Origin: Helicobacter_J cappadocius
GTDB lineage: Bacteria; Campylobacterota; Campylobacteria; Campylobacterales; Helicobacteraceae
Direction of reading: 5' to 3'
Length of the DNA stretch: 64,000 bases
Assembly (NCBI RefSeq): GCF_030686155.1
Contig: NZ_JAUPEV010000005.1
Coordinates: 1 to 64,000, forward strand
The notes beneath the pieces are model-generated. The model did not search any database. It saw only the letters and a program-made list of their open reading frames with translations, and was not told the origin of the DNA. This document shows, piece after piece, positions 24,219-32,881 of this stretch (position 1 is its first letter; the number at the start of each line of letters is the position of its first letter). A program made the position numbers and the translations under genes.

Positions 24219-25595
24219 TTACAACTTTGTTTTTACTTTAGAGGAATTTTCCTCTTGTTTTTTTTGATCAGAAATTGGAATCACAACTTGCTGTGCTTTT
24301 TGTAATCTTTCTTCATCTAGCTCTTTTTTAGAAGGGATTTTTTGCACACATACATATTCTTCACCTAAACGCAAAGTCCATTTAGCATTCACATCTTCAG
24401 CGATAATATAGTTTCCTACTACTCGTGAATTGATGGGGTTGTCATATCCATCAATAACTTTATAAGGGTAAGGAAATTTAGAGATAGCAATTTCTCTGTT
24501 GTATTTAAAATAAGTGTATTTTCCATCATCAAAAATATCAATCGCTTTTAAATCTTCTGCTTGTTTATAAGGTTTTTTATATAGCCACAAACTCCACCAC
24601 ATACGCTTTTTTCGAGGGGCTTGATAATAGTGCTTTTTGATTTTTGATTTATCAATAAAGAGATGATTACTCTCATCTCCAATTCTTATGAATTTTCCAT
24701 CATCGATTTCTTTAGAGGTATAATCAACACTTTTTTCATTATCGCTTTTAGATGAATCTTGTTTGGGAATTTCAATAGAATTAATTTTTTCATCTGCGTT
24801 GTTTGTATTTGCACTAGAATTTCCTTGTGTGAGTTGTTTGTTAATAGTTTGTAGCTCTTGTAGTTTTTTAAGTTTTTCTGCTTGTTTGACTTCAGGAGGA
24901 ATGATGTCAATTTTGCCTATTTTCCTATCATCTGAAATAAATACAGTTAAGGCAGGATTTCTTGAATTGGTAAAATGGGTAGAAAAAAGATAAAAAGTAT
25001 AGATTTTCCCACTTTTTCCTATCACGGTAAGGTTCGTATCTACACCAATTAAAAGAGGCTTGATGATAAGGATATTAGAGAGATTATAACCTTCTTTTGT
25101 TGGGGCTAAAACTTCAAAAAACGAACTATCTCCTAATGAAACATAAGCGATGGTATCTTTATCAAAAATAAAAGTTGTACTCATTGCATATCGAAGACGA
25201 ATTTTTGGAGTATCCCCTGCTTTATAAATTATATTGAGATTATTATCTTGTGGATTTCTTTTTTTTGAAAAAAACGAACTTTGAATCGCATTTAGAAATT
25301 GCATTTTAACAGCTTCTTGTGCGTCTTGTTCTTCTTGAAATTCTTCCAAAGTCATTTTGTTATTTTTGGAATTAGGGCTAGAGTCTTCTTTAGAATTTGT
25401 GCTAGGATTTGAGCTATTAACAAAAGGACTAGGTTCATCTGCAAAAACTTGATTTGTTATTAATAAAAGCCCCGTTAAAATAGTGCTTCTTAAAATCTTA
25501 TAGCACCTACAATGCCCATCAAATCCAAAAACCCCCAAGCCCAATCTCAATCCCTTGTTTCCCTTATAATAAAAAATTTGATTGATTTTTTTCAT
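24219..25595 (-). CDS. virB9: VirB9 T4SS outer-membrane core protein
   Basis: The 458-residue protein has an extended N-terminus before a hydrophobic export signal (about 36-53, LRSTILTGLLLITNQVFA). An N-terminal VirB9/CagX domain follows (about 110-225, strands such as IRLRYAMSTTFIFD and IAYVSLGDSSFF), then a charged linker and a C-terminal domain with the WWSLWLYKKPY and TYFKYNREIAIS strands. VirB9 forms the outer-membrane core ring with VirB7 and VirB10. It overlaps virB8 by 4 bases. Confidence 0.9.
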   Translation of the reverse strand: MKKINQIFYYKGNKGLRLGLGVFGFDGHCRCYKILRSTILTGLLLITNQVFADEPSPFVNSSNPSTNSKEDSSPNSKNNKMTLEEFQEEQDAQEAVKMQFLNAIQSSFFSKKRNPQDNNLNIIYKAGDTPKIRLRYAMSTTFIFDKDTIAYVSLGDSSFFEVLAPTKEGYNLSNILIIKPLLIGVDTNLTVIGKSGKIYTFYLFSTHFTNSRNPALTVFISDDRKIGKIDIIPPEVKQAEKLKKLQELQTINKQLTQGNSSANTNNADEKINSIEIPKQDSSKSDNEKSVDYTSKEIDDGKFIRIGDESNHLFIDKSKIKKHYYQAPRKKRMWWSLWLYKKPYKQAEDLKAIDIFDDGKYTYFKYNREIAISKFPYPYKVIDGYDNPINSRVVGNYIIAEDVNAKWTLRLGEEYVCVQKIPSKKELDEERLQKAQQVVIPISDQKKQEENSSKVKTKL

Positions 25596-26938
25596 TCTTT
25601 ATCCTTTGTGTTTTCAATAAAAGGAGAAAGAGTGTTATTGTTACTATCTTCTTTGGTAGGGGTTAGATTGTTAGGATTATTTTGATTATTTTTTAGGCTT
25701 TGTTGTTCTAGTTCTTGGAGTTGATTTTGTAGTTCATTGAGCTTGTTGCCGGGCATATCATTTTGATGTTGTTGCAAGAATATTTTGATATTTTCAATCT
25801 GTTCTTGAATCTGCGATGTTTCTTTTTCATTCAAATCATCTTTGTTGGTTTTTGAATTCATAGCATTAAAATCAGAATCTTTATTTTGTTTAACATCTTC
25901 TTGAGTGTTTTTATCGGTGACTTGGTTTTGTTCTTGAGTGTTGTTAGATTTTTTATTTTCTTTTGATTCTTGATAAAAATACGCATCATCTAAAATATCT
26001 TCATTGTTTTTTTCTTTATTATTTTGATATTTGATTCTTGATTTAGAATGGCTTATTTTATTTTCTTCATCTAAATCCTTGATAGTAGCAATTTCTGTGA
26101 TAGAATATCCCGTAACAGTGAATCCTGTAGGGTTTTTTGGAAGGGATTTATAATCAATAGCTAAGGTTTTAAATTTATAGGAAATGACAATTCTATATCT
26201 TTTTTCAGATTTTAAAATCCCGTTATAAAATAGAGAAATCGAGACATCAGCATTGGCATATCCTTTTTTAATGATAGCAATATTGACGATTTTAACAACC
26301 CTTGTAAGGTTTTCATTGCTATAAATAGAATCTTCTTGTGCAATGATTCGCTCAAACACATTCCAAACTTCAGGGGAACTTTGTTCTCTTACAATCTCAT
26401 TTCTTTGTTTATCGTCAATTCGATTGATACTCTCTCTTGAGAGGATATAAGCTCCTAAGAGTTGCCTATTCAAAGCTTCATTAGCAGTGATACTTTGATC
26501 TGCTTTTTGAATAATGGCAAAGCTTTGAGTATCATTGGTAAAAGTTACTAGGTAAGGTTCTTTTTCTTTAAGGGGCAAAAGAGTAAGGATTATAATAAAT
26601 TCGATAAAACTAGTGAGAAAAAAGAATAAAGCAATTAAAATCAGATAATCTCCAATTTTTCGTTCAATCTTAAAGATACTCCCTGCATCTTGAACGCTCT
26701 CAAACACTGAATTTATTTTGAATTTAGCTCTTATTTTAGGCAAAACTAGGTTTTGAGTTGTTTGTTTGGTTTTTTCTAATGTGGATTTTATTGTTTTAAA
26801 TATCGAAGTATTTTTTGAAGTTTTGATTTTTTCTTCAAGGATTTCTTCTTGTTTTACCTCTAAATCATCTTGTTCATTTTGCATTATTTGTTCTGAAGGA
26901 TTTTTTGATTCTTGAAGCTCTTTAAGATTGTTTCCCAT
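25592..26938 (-). CDS. virB8: VirB8 T4SS inner-membrane protein with long disordered tail
   Basis: The 448-residue protein has a cytoplasmic N-terminus of about 90 residues, one membrane helix (about 98-119) and a VirB8 periplasmic domain (about 125-290) with EPYLVTFTNDTQSF, RREST-like helices and RYRIVISYKFKTL. Residues after about 290 form an unusually long Asn/Gln/Lys-rich tail with coiled-coil character (ENIKIFLQQHQND). VirB8 nucleates assembly of the channel. The gene follows the Rha-type gene by 10 bases. Confidence 0.9.
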   Translation of the reverse strand: MGNNLKELQESKNPSEQIMQNEQDDLEVKQEEILEEKIKTSKNTSIFKTIKSTLEKTKQTTQNLVLPKIRAKFKINSVFESVQDAGSIFKIERKIGDYLILIALFFFLTSFIEFIIILTLLPLKEKEPYLVTFTNDTQSFAIIQKADQSITANEALNRQLLGAYILSRESINRIDDKQRNEIVREQSSPEVWNVFERIIAQEDSIYSNENLTRVVKIVNIAIIKKGYANADVSISLFYNGILKSEKRYRIVISYKFKTLAIDYKSLPKNPTGFTVTGYSITEIATIKDLDEENKISHSKSRIKYQNNKEKNNEDILDDAYFYQESKENKKSNNTQEQNQVTDKNTQEDVKQNKDSDFNAMNSKTNKDDLNEKETSQIQEQIENIKIFLQQHQNDMPGNKLNELQNQLQELEQQSLKNNQNNPNNLTPTKEDSNNNTLSPFIENTKDKE

Positions 26939-26948
26939 CTTTTTTTCC

Positions 26949-27731
26949 TTAGTTTTTTAGCTCTTTGAGTTCTTTGATGTAGGAAAGATGTGAGTAATTC
27001 GTATAGCGACTGAGTTTCTTAATGATGGTTCTTGCTTTATTCATTATCTTAGAGATTTCTTCTACGCTTTTGCCTTCTTTTAAAAATGAGAGGATCATTT
27101 TTTCTTCTGAAGGGGTGAGGGTGTTTTTAGAGTGGTCTATTTTGATTTTTGTTCCTTTTGCGATGATTTCACTTTGAAGGTTGATGATTTGATCTTTTAA
27201 ATCAAGTCTTTCTTCTTGAAGTTCTTGTATTTTTTCTTGGAAATTTTTTTGTTTTTGGATATGATTAATAAGAGTATTGATTTTTTGTTCTATAACATTT
27301 AGTTTTGTTGAATCTTTTTGCATTTGATATTCGTAGTCCTTTTTTAAAGAGGCTAATTCAAACATCTTACTTCTTAGGTTTTGTTCGATTTTATTAAATG
27401 CTTCAATAAAGAGGATTTTCCATTTATAAGCCTTTTCTCCAGTGAATCCCATTGCTAAAAGACAAAATCCATCTTTAGTGATTTTGTAGTATTTGCTATT
27501 TTTTTCAAAAAGCCCATGTTTGCGGACTTCGTTCGATAGCCCAAAATTGGACTTACGAAAATCATCATCAGGAAGAGCTTGTATATCTCTTAAAATATGT
27601 TTGTGTTGTTTTTCAAAAACTTCAGCTATATCAAAACTAGTGATAAAGACTTTTTGATTTTCAATATCAAAGCTGATTTTTTTATTTTCAATGATGATAG
27701 AATTCTCTTGTGTATTTTCTATATAGTTCAT
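26949..27731 (-). CDS. Phage Rha-family regulatory protein inside the virB operon
   Basis: The 260-residue protein begins with a Rha-type domain (about 20-115): TSFDIAEVFEKQHKHILRDI, the RKSNFGLSNEV segment and KYYKITKDGFCLLAMGFTG followed by KAYKWKILFIEAFNK. A coiled coil (about 118-190) and a C-terminal helix-turn-helix-like region (SFLKEGKSVEEISKIMNKAR, about 215-235) follow. Rha proteins are known from phages as regulators. A copy between virB7 and virB8 is unexpected and suggests transcriptional control of the element or a recruited phage gene. It starts 2 bases after the end of the virB7-like gene. Confidence 0.85.
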   Translation of the reverse strand: MNYIENTQENSIIIENKKISFDIENQKVFITSFDIAEVFEKQHKHILRDIQALPDDDFRKSNFGLSNEVRKHGLFEKNSKYYKITKDGFCLLAMGFTGEKAYKWKILFIEAFNKIEQNLRSKMFELASLKKDYEYQMQKDSTKLNVIEQKINTLINHIQKQKNFQEKIQELQEERLDLKDQIINLQSEIIAKGTKIKIDHSKNTLTPSEEKMILSFLKEGKSVEEISKIMNKARTIIKKLSRYTNYSHLSYIKELKELKN

Positions 27732-27732
27732 T

Positions 27733-28026
27733 TTAAGCCTTTTTTACTCTTTTTAATAGGTTTTTATAAACTGCACAATTCCCATATTTAGGGTATTCTT
27801 CCGATAGCCCAATTTTGGACGATCGGTAATAAGTGTTTTGAGTATTTGATTTTGTTTTTTCCAACTCTTCTTTTTGGATTTGCTGATAAATCTTTTTTAG
27901 GTCTTTTTGAGAAAAACAAGCGCAAGGGCTTTTATACATTTCATAGTATCTATCAGAACACGCAGTTAAAAAAATAGCACTTGATATAAAAAATAAAATA
28001 GTGAATTTTTTAGATTGTTTGTTCAT
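27733..28026 (-). CDS. virB7: VirB7-like lipoprotein
   Basis: The 97-residue protein has a lipoprotein signal with the lipobox LTAC at about 20-23. The mature part is small and charged with three more cysteines (CACF and GNCAVY). VirB7 is a lipoprotein that stabilises VirB9 in the outer-membrane core ring, and the position between virB6 and virB8 is canonical. The stretch SKIGLSEE near residue 70 repeats, at the DNA level, a piece of the neighbouring Rha gene. Confidence 0.7.
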   Translation of the reverse strand: MNKQSKKFTILFFISSAIFLTACSDRYYEMYKSPCACFSQKDLKKIYQQIQKEELEKTKSNTQNTYYRSSKIGLSEEYPKYGNCAVYKNLLKRVKKA

Positions 28027-29171
28027 TATTTTCCTCCTTTAGAGAGTTTTGAAGCTCCAAAGGATACGCCTTTGGCAATTCCTTTAGCTACAGATTTCAT
28101 TGCTTGAGGAACTGCGGTACTTGCACCTCCGCTTAAAGCACTTAATGCAGCCATTCCTAAACCTTTAGCACCCCCGCCACTTTTAGAATAAGCTTGTTTC
28201 ATCATTCCTACTATTCCTCCAGCCATAGCACCCCCAGCCATTGAACCTAATGCACTTGCACCTTTACTTGCCATATTGGTAATGTTGCTAACTCCGCTAA
28301 AGCCACTTTGAGTTTGTAAAATTCCATCAATGATTGATTGAATGGATTTGATAAGAACGATACAAATAGCTCCCATAATGATCATCATCATTAAATCTCC
28401 TTCAATAAAGACTTTATCAATCATCATTTTTCTTTCAGCTTCAATAATGGCTACATAAAATGCTCCAATGAGTAATAAAAAGGGTTTATAAAGAGTTAGA
28501 GAGATTAAAATTCTAATGTATGCTCCTAGCATTCCTCTTGTTTGAGGAAAAAACATTAGAGGAATAAAAAATATAGCTAGTGCTTCCCAAAGTTTTAGTT
28601 GAATGGTGGTAGAAATAATGACAAGGCACATAATGATGATAAAAGTAAGTTCGACAATAATCATGAAAAAAAATAATACAAGATCAAATATGATTTTGAT
28701 ACTTAAATTCCATAAAGAGATTTTAACTGTCTGTTTTGCAGTATCTAAAGTGAGATTAAAAATTTGCTGAATGATTGTAGATATACCATCTTGAGTTGAA
28801 ATATTGCTATTTCTAATATTTTTAATCCCAGCGATAATGACTTGATTTAGTGTATCTGCAGGAAAGTTGATGAAGCCATCAAAATAAGTGCTAAAATCAT
28901 TTGATCCTGTTGGGCTTAACACCCAATTTACAAATCCAATATAACAAACAAAAAGAATCAAAGAGATGATATTTTTATGTTCAAACATATCTTTTTCACG
29001 AATTCTTTTGATCGCCCAAATCCATATGAGTAAAACCATCAATATGTTTAAAATCCCTAACATATGAAGTTCATTAACGATTTGCACTCCTATTTTTCCA
29101 GCAAATTGATCTGTAATTTCAGTAAAAAGTCCCATCAGATATTCATAAAATGTTGTATTAGAGCCAGGCAT
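28026..29171 (-). CDS. virB6: VirB6 polytopic T4SS channel protein
   Basis: The 381-residue protein has about six membrane segments (roughly 35-53, 66-82, 155-205, 207-240 and 250-280) and a Gly/Ala/Ser-rich C-terminus with lysines (GGGAKGLG, GASKLSKGGK). This is the TrbL/VirB6 pattern, an inner-membrane part of the DNA channel. It overlaps virB4 by 14 bases and ends where virB7 begins. Confidence 0.88.
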   Translation of the reverse strand: MPGSNTTFYEYLMGLFTEITDQFAGKIGVQIVNELHMLGILNILMVLLIWIWAIKRIREKDMFEHKNIISLILFVCYIGFVNWVLSPTGSNDFSTYFDGFINFPADTLNQVIIAGIKNIRNSNISTQDGISTIIQQIFNLTLDTAKQTVKISLWNLSIKIIFDLVLFFFMIIVELTFIIIMCLVIISTTIQLKLWEALAIFFIPLMFFPQTRGMLGAYIRILISLTLYKPFLLLIGAFYVAIIEAERKMMIDKVFIEGDLMMMIIMGAICIVLIKSIQSIIDGILQTQSGFSGVSNITNMASKGASALGSMAGGAMAGGIVGMMKQAYSKSGGGAKGLGMAALSALSGGASTAVPQAMKSVAKGIAKGVSFGASKLSKGGK

Positions 29172-31515
29172 TGAGATACCTCTCTTTCCAATTATTAGGA
29201 TAGTTCTTTTTACATTCTTTGAGTTTTTTTACATTGTTAGAGTTTGAATTAAAGATATTGAGATATTTTCCAAGTTTGGATAAATTCACATCTAAAATAT
29301 TTGAGGTATTATCAATGCGGTTTTTAAGCAAAATCTTCCGATCGTTTTTTGAAGTGGAGGTCAAAAACTCTTTTTCAATGTCTGAAAGAATAATCCCGTG
29401 TTTTTCTATCTTTTCAATATTTTTAGTAGGAAATAAGATAATATGTCCCATATTTTCAATAAAAGAAGAGGCATTTTTGACTTCATCTAATTGATTGATA
29501 TCTTGAAAAGCTAGAGCAATGACACCATTAACCTTCCTTGCTTGAGTAATAGCAAGATTTAATTTTTCATTCATCGTTTCATTTTCTGTATAGGATTTGA
29601 ACTCATCGATAAACATAAAAAAGCCTTTATTATTTTCTTTGGCTTCATAAATCATTTTGTGAAATAAGTAATAGGCAATCAAAGAGGCGTCTTTGCCTGA
29701 ATTAACAATAAAGTCCATATTTAAAGTGGTGAGCTGATTTTTAAAACTGAGGGAATCTTGTGTTTTATTAAAAAGTGGATTTTCTAAATATCTTTGGAGT
29801 TGCATTTGCACAAAACCATCTTCCATTTTTACAATGCCCTCGCTAATATCGCTTAGTTGAGGGGTGATTCCTTGAATGTGTAAATTATGATAAGTATCTT
29901 TTACTACTTTTTCTAATGCAGAGAGTTTGGAAATATCATCAGGATTGTTTTCATTAATACCTACTAAAAATGCTAACCAAGCACTCAAAAATGATACATT
30001 TTCAGGCGTGTAGTCCAATGTAAATGGGTTGATGTAAAATTCTTCTCCGCTATTGTATTCACCATCAAAGAACTCTGTCATAATTTGCATTCCATAAAGT
30101 CTATCTAAGGATAGAATGTTGATAGGATATTTGAGTGCATTCATCATCAAAAATGACACAAGTGTTGTTTTCCCTGCACCTGTTCCACCAATAATCATCG
30201 TATGTCCTAATACATACTCTTTATTTTTGACTTCTTCGGCGTGGAAGTTAAATAAAAATGGCGACATACTTTGATTTTTAAATACTGATAGAGGCATATC
30301 TCCCCAAGAATTTTTATTTCGACCAGTCTGTTCTTTTTCAAACAAAATAAGCGAAGAAATCACTTTAGAGCTTTGCAGTCTTTTTCTAGCATTGAGATTA
30401 TTGCGATTTGGGAAAAAACTAAAAAATGTTGGCATCATATTGATGGTTTCTATAACAGCGACTAGTCCATCGTTTTTAAAGATATTAACAATTTGATTAC
30501 TGATTTTATCAAGGGATTTTTTGTCTTTTTCTCTTACAATCACTATTAAAGAGAGATTTTGCATAATAATGCGATCTGTTTTTACTAATTCTTTGAGTTC
30601 TACTAAGCTCTCTTTGATAAGAGAACTTGATCTTTTTCTCTTTTCTTCAATTCTTGAGATTGCTTTATTTTTAGCTAGAGGATCAATAGAGAGAACAATA
30701 TCAATCTGGCATTCTAAATGAAGCAAATTTGAAAGCGTTAAAGAAGTGATTTCTTCGCAGTCATAAGATTTAATAGCAATGAATCGATTGTAAGTTTTAT
30801 GAGTATTGAAATCTTGAATGAAATAATCTTTATGAAAACTCACATTACTAGCTATATAACTATCAGAAAGTATTCCATTGCTAGGATTAAAAGGAATATA
30901 AACACCATTAATATATTCTGCATAAAATCTTAGGATTTCTATAGAATTTAATTGCTTAGGTTTAAGATCACTTAGAGTTTGGCATACTCTTTGAATGATT
31001 GATTTTAGGACTATCTCTTTATTAATAAAGGTAAAATTAGTATTTTTTTCTTCTTTAATAGAAGTAGTCATCTCAAGTTTTTTCTTTTCTAAAAACGAAG
31101 TAAAATTACCGCTTTTGGTTTCAAAAATAAGAATGTATTGATTTGAAAAGACTTTTTCTTTGCCTTCCCATAAATTGATTATTTTTTTAGCATATTCATT
31201 TGGAATATCATCATATTCTTGATTGAATAAATACTGCCTTCTTTTGGTGATGATTTTAAGTTCGACTCCTTCATCAATCGCATTTAAAGCATTCAGACGA
31301 TTTAAAAAGAGTTCGAGCATATCATCTTCATTGAGGTTACTATAATTGATGCCTTCTAAAGTGATAATTCCGATAAAATTTTCATTTTTAGTAATAACAA
31401 AATCATCGTTATAAATTCCAAGTATGTTGTTTTCTTCTATCATTGAATAGTGATTGGGTAAGCTTTTATCTAAAACTATTCCTGCATATTTTTTGATGCT
31501 TTCAAAGATATTCAT
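29158..31515 (-). CDS. virB4: VirB4 T4SS ATPase
   Basis: The 785-residue protein has the VirB4/TraC N-terminal domain and a RecA-like C-terminal domain. Walker A (GGTGAGKTTL) is at about 441 and a Walker B-type FMFIDEF at about 636, with the ALAFQDINQL motif following. It is an inner-membrane-associated energy unit for pilus assembly and substrate transfer. It lies 8 bases after virB3, and the two are separate genes rather than a VirB3-VirB4 fusion as in some Campylobacterota. Confidence 0.95.
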   Translation of the reverse strand: MNIFESIKKYAGIVLDKSLPNHYSMIEENNILGIYNDDFVITKNENFIGIITLEGINYSNLNEDDMLELFLNRLNALNAIDEGVELKIITKRRQYLFNQEYDDIPNEYAKKIINLWEGKEKVFSNQYILIFETKSGNFTSFLEKKKLEMTTSIKEEKNTNFTFINKEIVLKSIIQRVCQTLSDLKPKQLNSIEILRFYAEYINGVYIPFNPSNGILSDSYIASNVSFHKDYFIQDFNTHKTYNRFIAIKSYDCEEITSLTLSNLLHLECQIDIVLSIDPLAKNKAISRIEEKRKRSSSLIKESLVELKELVKTDRIIMQNLSLIVIVREKDKKSLDKISNQIVNIFKNDGLVAVIETINMMPTFFSFFPNRNNLNARKRLQSSKVISSLILFEKEQTGRNKNSWGDMPLSVFKNQSMSPFLFNFHAEEVKNKEYVLGHTMIIGGTGAGKTTLVSFLMMNALKYPINILSLDRLYGMQIMTEFFDGEYNSGEEFYINPFTLDYTPENVSFLSAWLAFLVGINENNPDDISKLSALEKVVKDTYHNLHIQGITPQLSDISEGIVKMEDGFVQMQLQRYLENPLFNKTQDSLSFKNQLTTLNMDFIVNSGKDASLIAYYLFHKMIYEAKENNKGFFMFIDEFKSYTENETMNEKLNLAITQARKVNGVIALAFQDINQLDEVKNASSFIENMGHIILFPTKNIEKIEKHGIILSDIEKEFLTSTSKNDRKILLKNRIDNTSNILDVNLSKLGKYLNIFNSNSNNVKKLKECKKNYPNNWKERYLNAWL

Positions 31516-31523
31516 TTTGATCC

Positions 31524-31784
31524 TTAAGCATAATAAGTATCAATGCCCTTTATGTTAAAAGAGGCAAAAATAATATCTGTAATATCTTCATCAAAAAATT
31601 CAGCTACATAAAAAAACGATATAAGAACAAAAAATAAAATCAGACCATAAAAAAAAGTCATATTAGCAATAGGCAAAACCGATATAGTGCAAAGAATCCA
31701 AGAATTCAAATTAAGCCCTAGAAACTTTTCTTTTTTGCTCAATTCCCTGATATTTTCGACTTTAGCGTGTGCAACATTAAACAT
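31524..31784 (-). CDS. virB3: VirB3 T4SS inner-membrane protein
   Basis: The 86-residue protein has an N-terminal amphipathic part and two membrane helices (about 26-46 and 48-62), as in VirB3. It lies between virB2 and virB4 and starts within the last base of virB2. VirB3 assists VirB4 in pilus biogenesis. Confidence 0.85.
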   Translation of the reverse strand: MFNVAHAKVENIRELSKKEKFLGLNLNSWILCTISVLPIANMTFFYGLILFFVLISFFYVAEFFDEDITDIIFASFNIKGIDTYYA

Positions 31785-32068
31785 TAAATCAACCAGTCAG
31801 CAATTTGTCTTGCATTTGTAATAGTTGCTACTGCTACGATGATAACAATACAACTTGTCGCAATTTCTTTAAGGCGTTCTTTCTCTTTAATCATATAAAT
31901 GCCTACAGCTAATATAATCAAACCACCTAAAGCTTTCATATAGGTATTACTTATGAGATCTAAAATATTATTGACCTGATCGACAAAGTTTTTAGCCTCT
32001 GCAAAATTCATTAAGAAAATAAATATCATCAAGCTGTATCGGATTTGAAGTTCATTGATTTTTTTCAT
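31784..32068 (-). CDS. virB2: VirB2/TrbC major pilin
   Basis: The 94-residue pre-pilin has a signal peptide (about 12-25, LMIFIFLMNFAEA) and two hydrophobic segments (about 44-60 and 70-84) with a short basic loop (KEKERLK), the standard TrbC/VirB2 hairpin. It would be processed and assembled into the conjugation pilus. An AAGGAAAAAC ribosome site precedes the ATG. Confidence 0.85.
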   Translation of the reverse strand: MKKINELQIRYSLMIFIFLMNFAEAKNFVDQVNNILDLISNTYMKALGGLIILAVGIYMIKEKERLKEIATSCIVIIVAVATITNARQIADWLI

Positions 32069-32093
32069 TGTTTTTCCTTATTATTATTAATTT

Positions 32094-32777
32094 TTACGAG
32101 GCTAGTTGGATTTTTTTATAAGAATCACTGCAATGCTCTAGTGCTTCTTTGATTCGTTTTTTGATGATGGCTTGAGCAAAATTACATTTGAGATTTGGGA
32201 GAGGTTGCCTGACTAGATCTTCATAGATGATGTTGTGCTGAAATTGTTCATCGTTTGCTAGTTTTGTTTTTACATAAACACTTTGTGCAAAAGAGAGTTC
32301 GTTTCTACTTGAGAAATCACAAAGAATAACTTCTTCATTTTCAAACACTAGGGTTTTATCTTTGAAGTCTTTGATGGCATTTTTAATAATGAGTTGCACA
32401 TCTTTGTAAAATCTTGAAGGGAAAATAGGATCTCCATTTTCTTTATGGGTTTTTGGATAAAGGATTTGAAGTTTAGTATAATCCTTCATCTGTATATAAC
32501 ACAAATCAAATCTTTTATATTTAAATTCTAAAAATCCTAATTCTTGGAGTTCATAAAGCCAATTTTTTATGGTGCGATCGGTAACATCAAATTCATAAGT
32601 TTTTTTCCTTTGATTGATGGCAATCATCCCATTTTTTATTTGAAGATTCCAAAGAATGTCCCTTAACTCAGCATAGAAAAGATATATCTTTGAATTCTTA
32701 TAAGATTTAAAAAACGAACGCAGATTAGAATTGTGAAAGGTTTGTAATTCAAACTTGGAAAGATCAAAGTCCAACAT
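32094..32777 (-). CDS. Winged-helix / replication-initiator-like protein at the element end
   Basis: The 227-residue soluble protein has an N-terminal region (about 25-85) with an ITNQRKK-type strand and the helix pair DRTIKNWLYELQELGFLEFK, which resembles a winged-helix DNA-binding domain of plasmid Rep or DnaD-like proteins. The rest is not recognised. It is the first gene of the virB operon and the last element gene before hisS, so it could be the operon regulator or an initiator. I keep it generic. Confidence 0.5.
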   Translation of the reverse strand: MLDFDLSKFELQTFHNSNLRSFFKSYKNSKIYLFYAELRDILWNLQIKNGMIAINQRKKTYEFDVTDRTIKNWLYELQELGFLEFKYKRFDLCYIQMKDYTKLQILYPKTHKENGDPIFPSRFYKDVQLIIKNAIKDFKDKTLVFENEEVILCDFSSRNELSFAQSVYVKTKLANDEQFQHNIIYEDLVRQPLPNLKCNFAQAIIKKRIKEALEHCSDSYKKIQLAS

Positions 32778-32881
32778 ATAAGCTCCTAGTATTTTTTGGA
32801 ACTTACATCTTGCTTAATGTTGCTTTTATACCCAAAAGAGGATAAAATTCAGTCAATCTAACAAACTGGAGAATTTATGTA
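32778..32881. promoter_or_regulatory. Divergent promoter region between the element and hisS
   Basis: In 104 bases the minus strand has GGGTATAAAAGC (candidate -10 for the virB operon) and the plus strand has GAGGATAAAATTC (candidate -10 for hisS). If the element boundary is to the left of hisS it should lie here. No clear direct repeat pair can be tested with only one end in the window. Confidence 0.4.

Noticed and set aside
1..32777. A relaxase, integrase or ParA gene expected for an ICE
   Set aside because: None of the frames shows the HUH relaxase, tyrosine recombinase or ParA motifs; they probably lie beyond the left edge.
32778..32881. An exact attachment site of the element next to hisS
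   Set aside because: Only one end of the element is visible, so no direct repeat pair can be identified; calling a site would be a guess.
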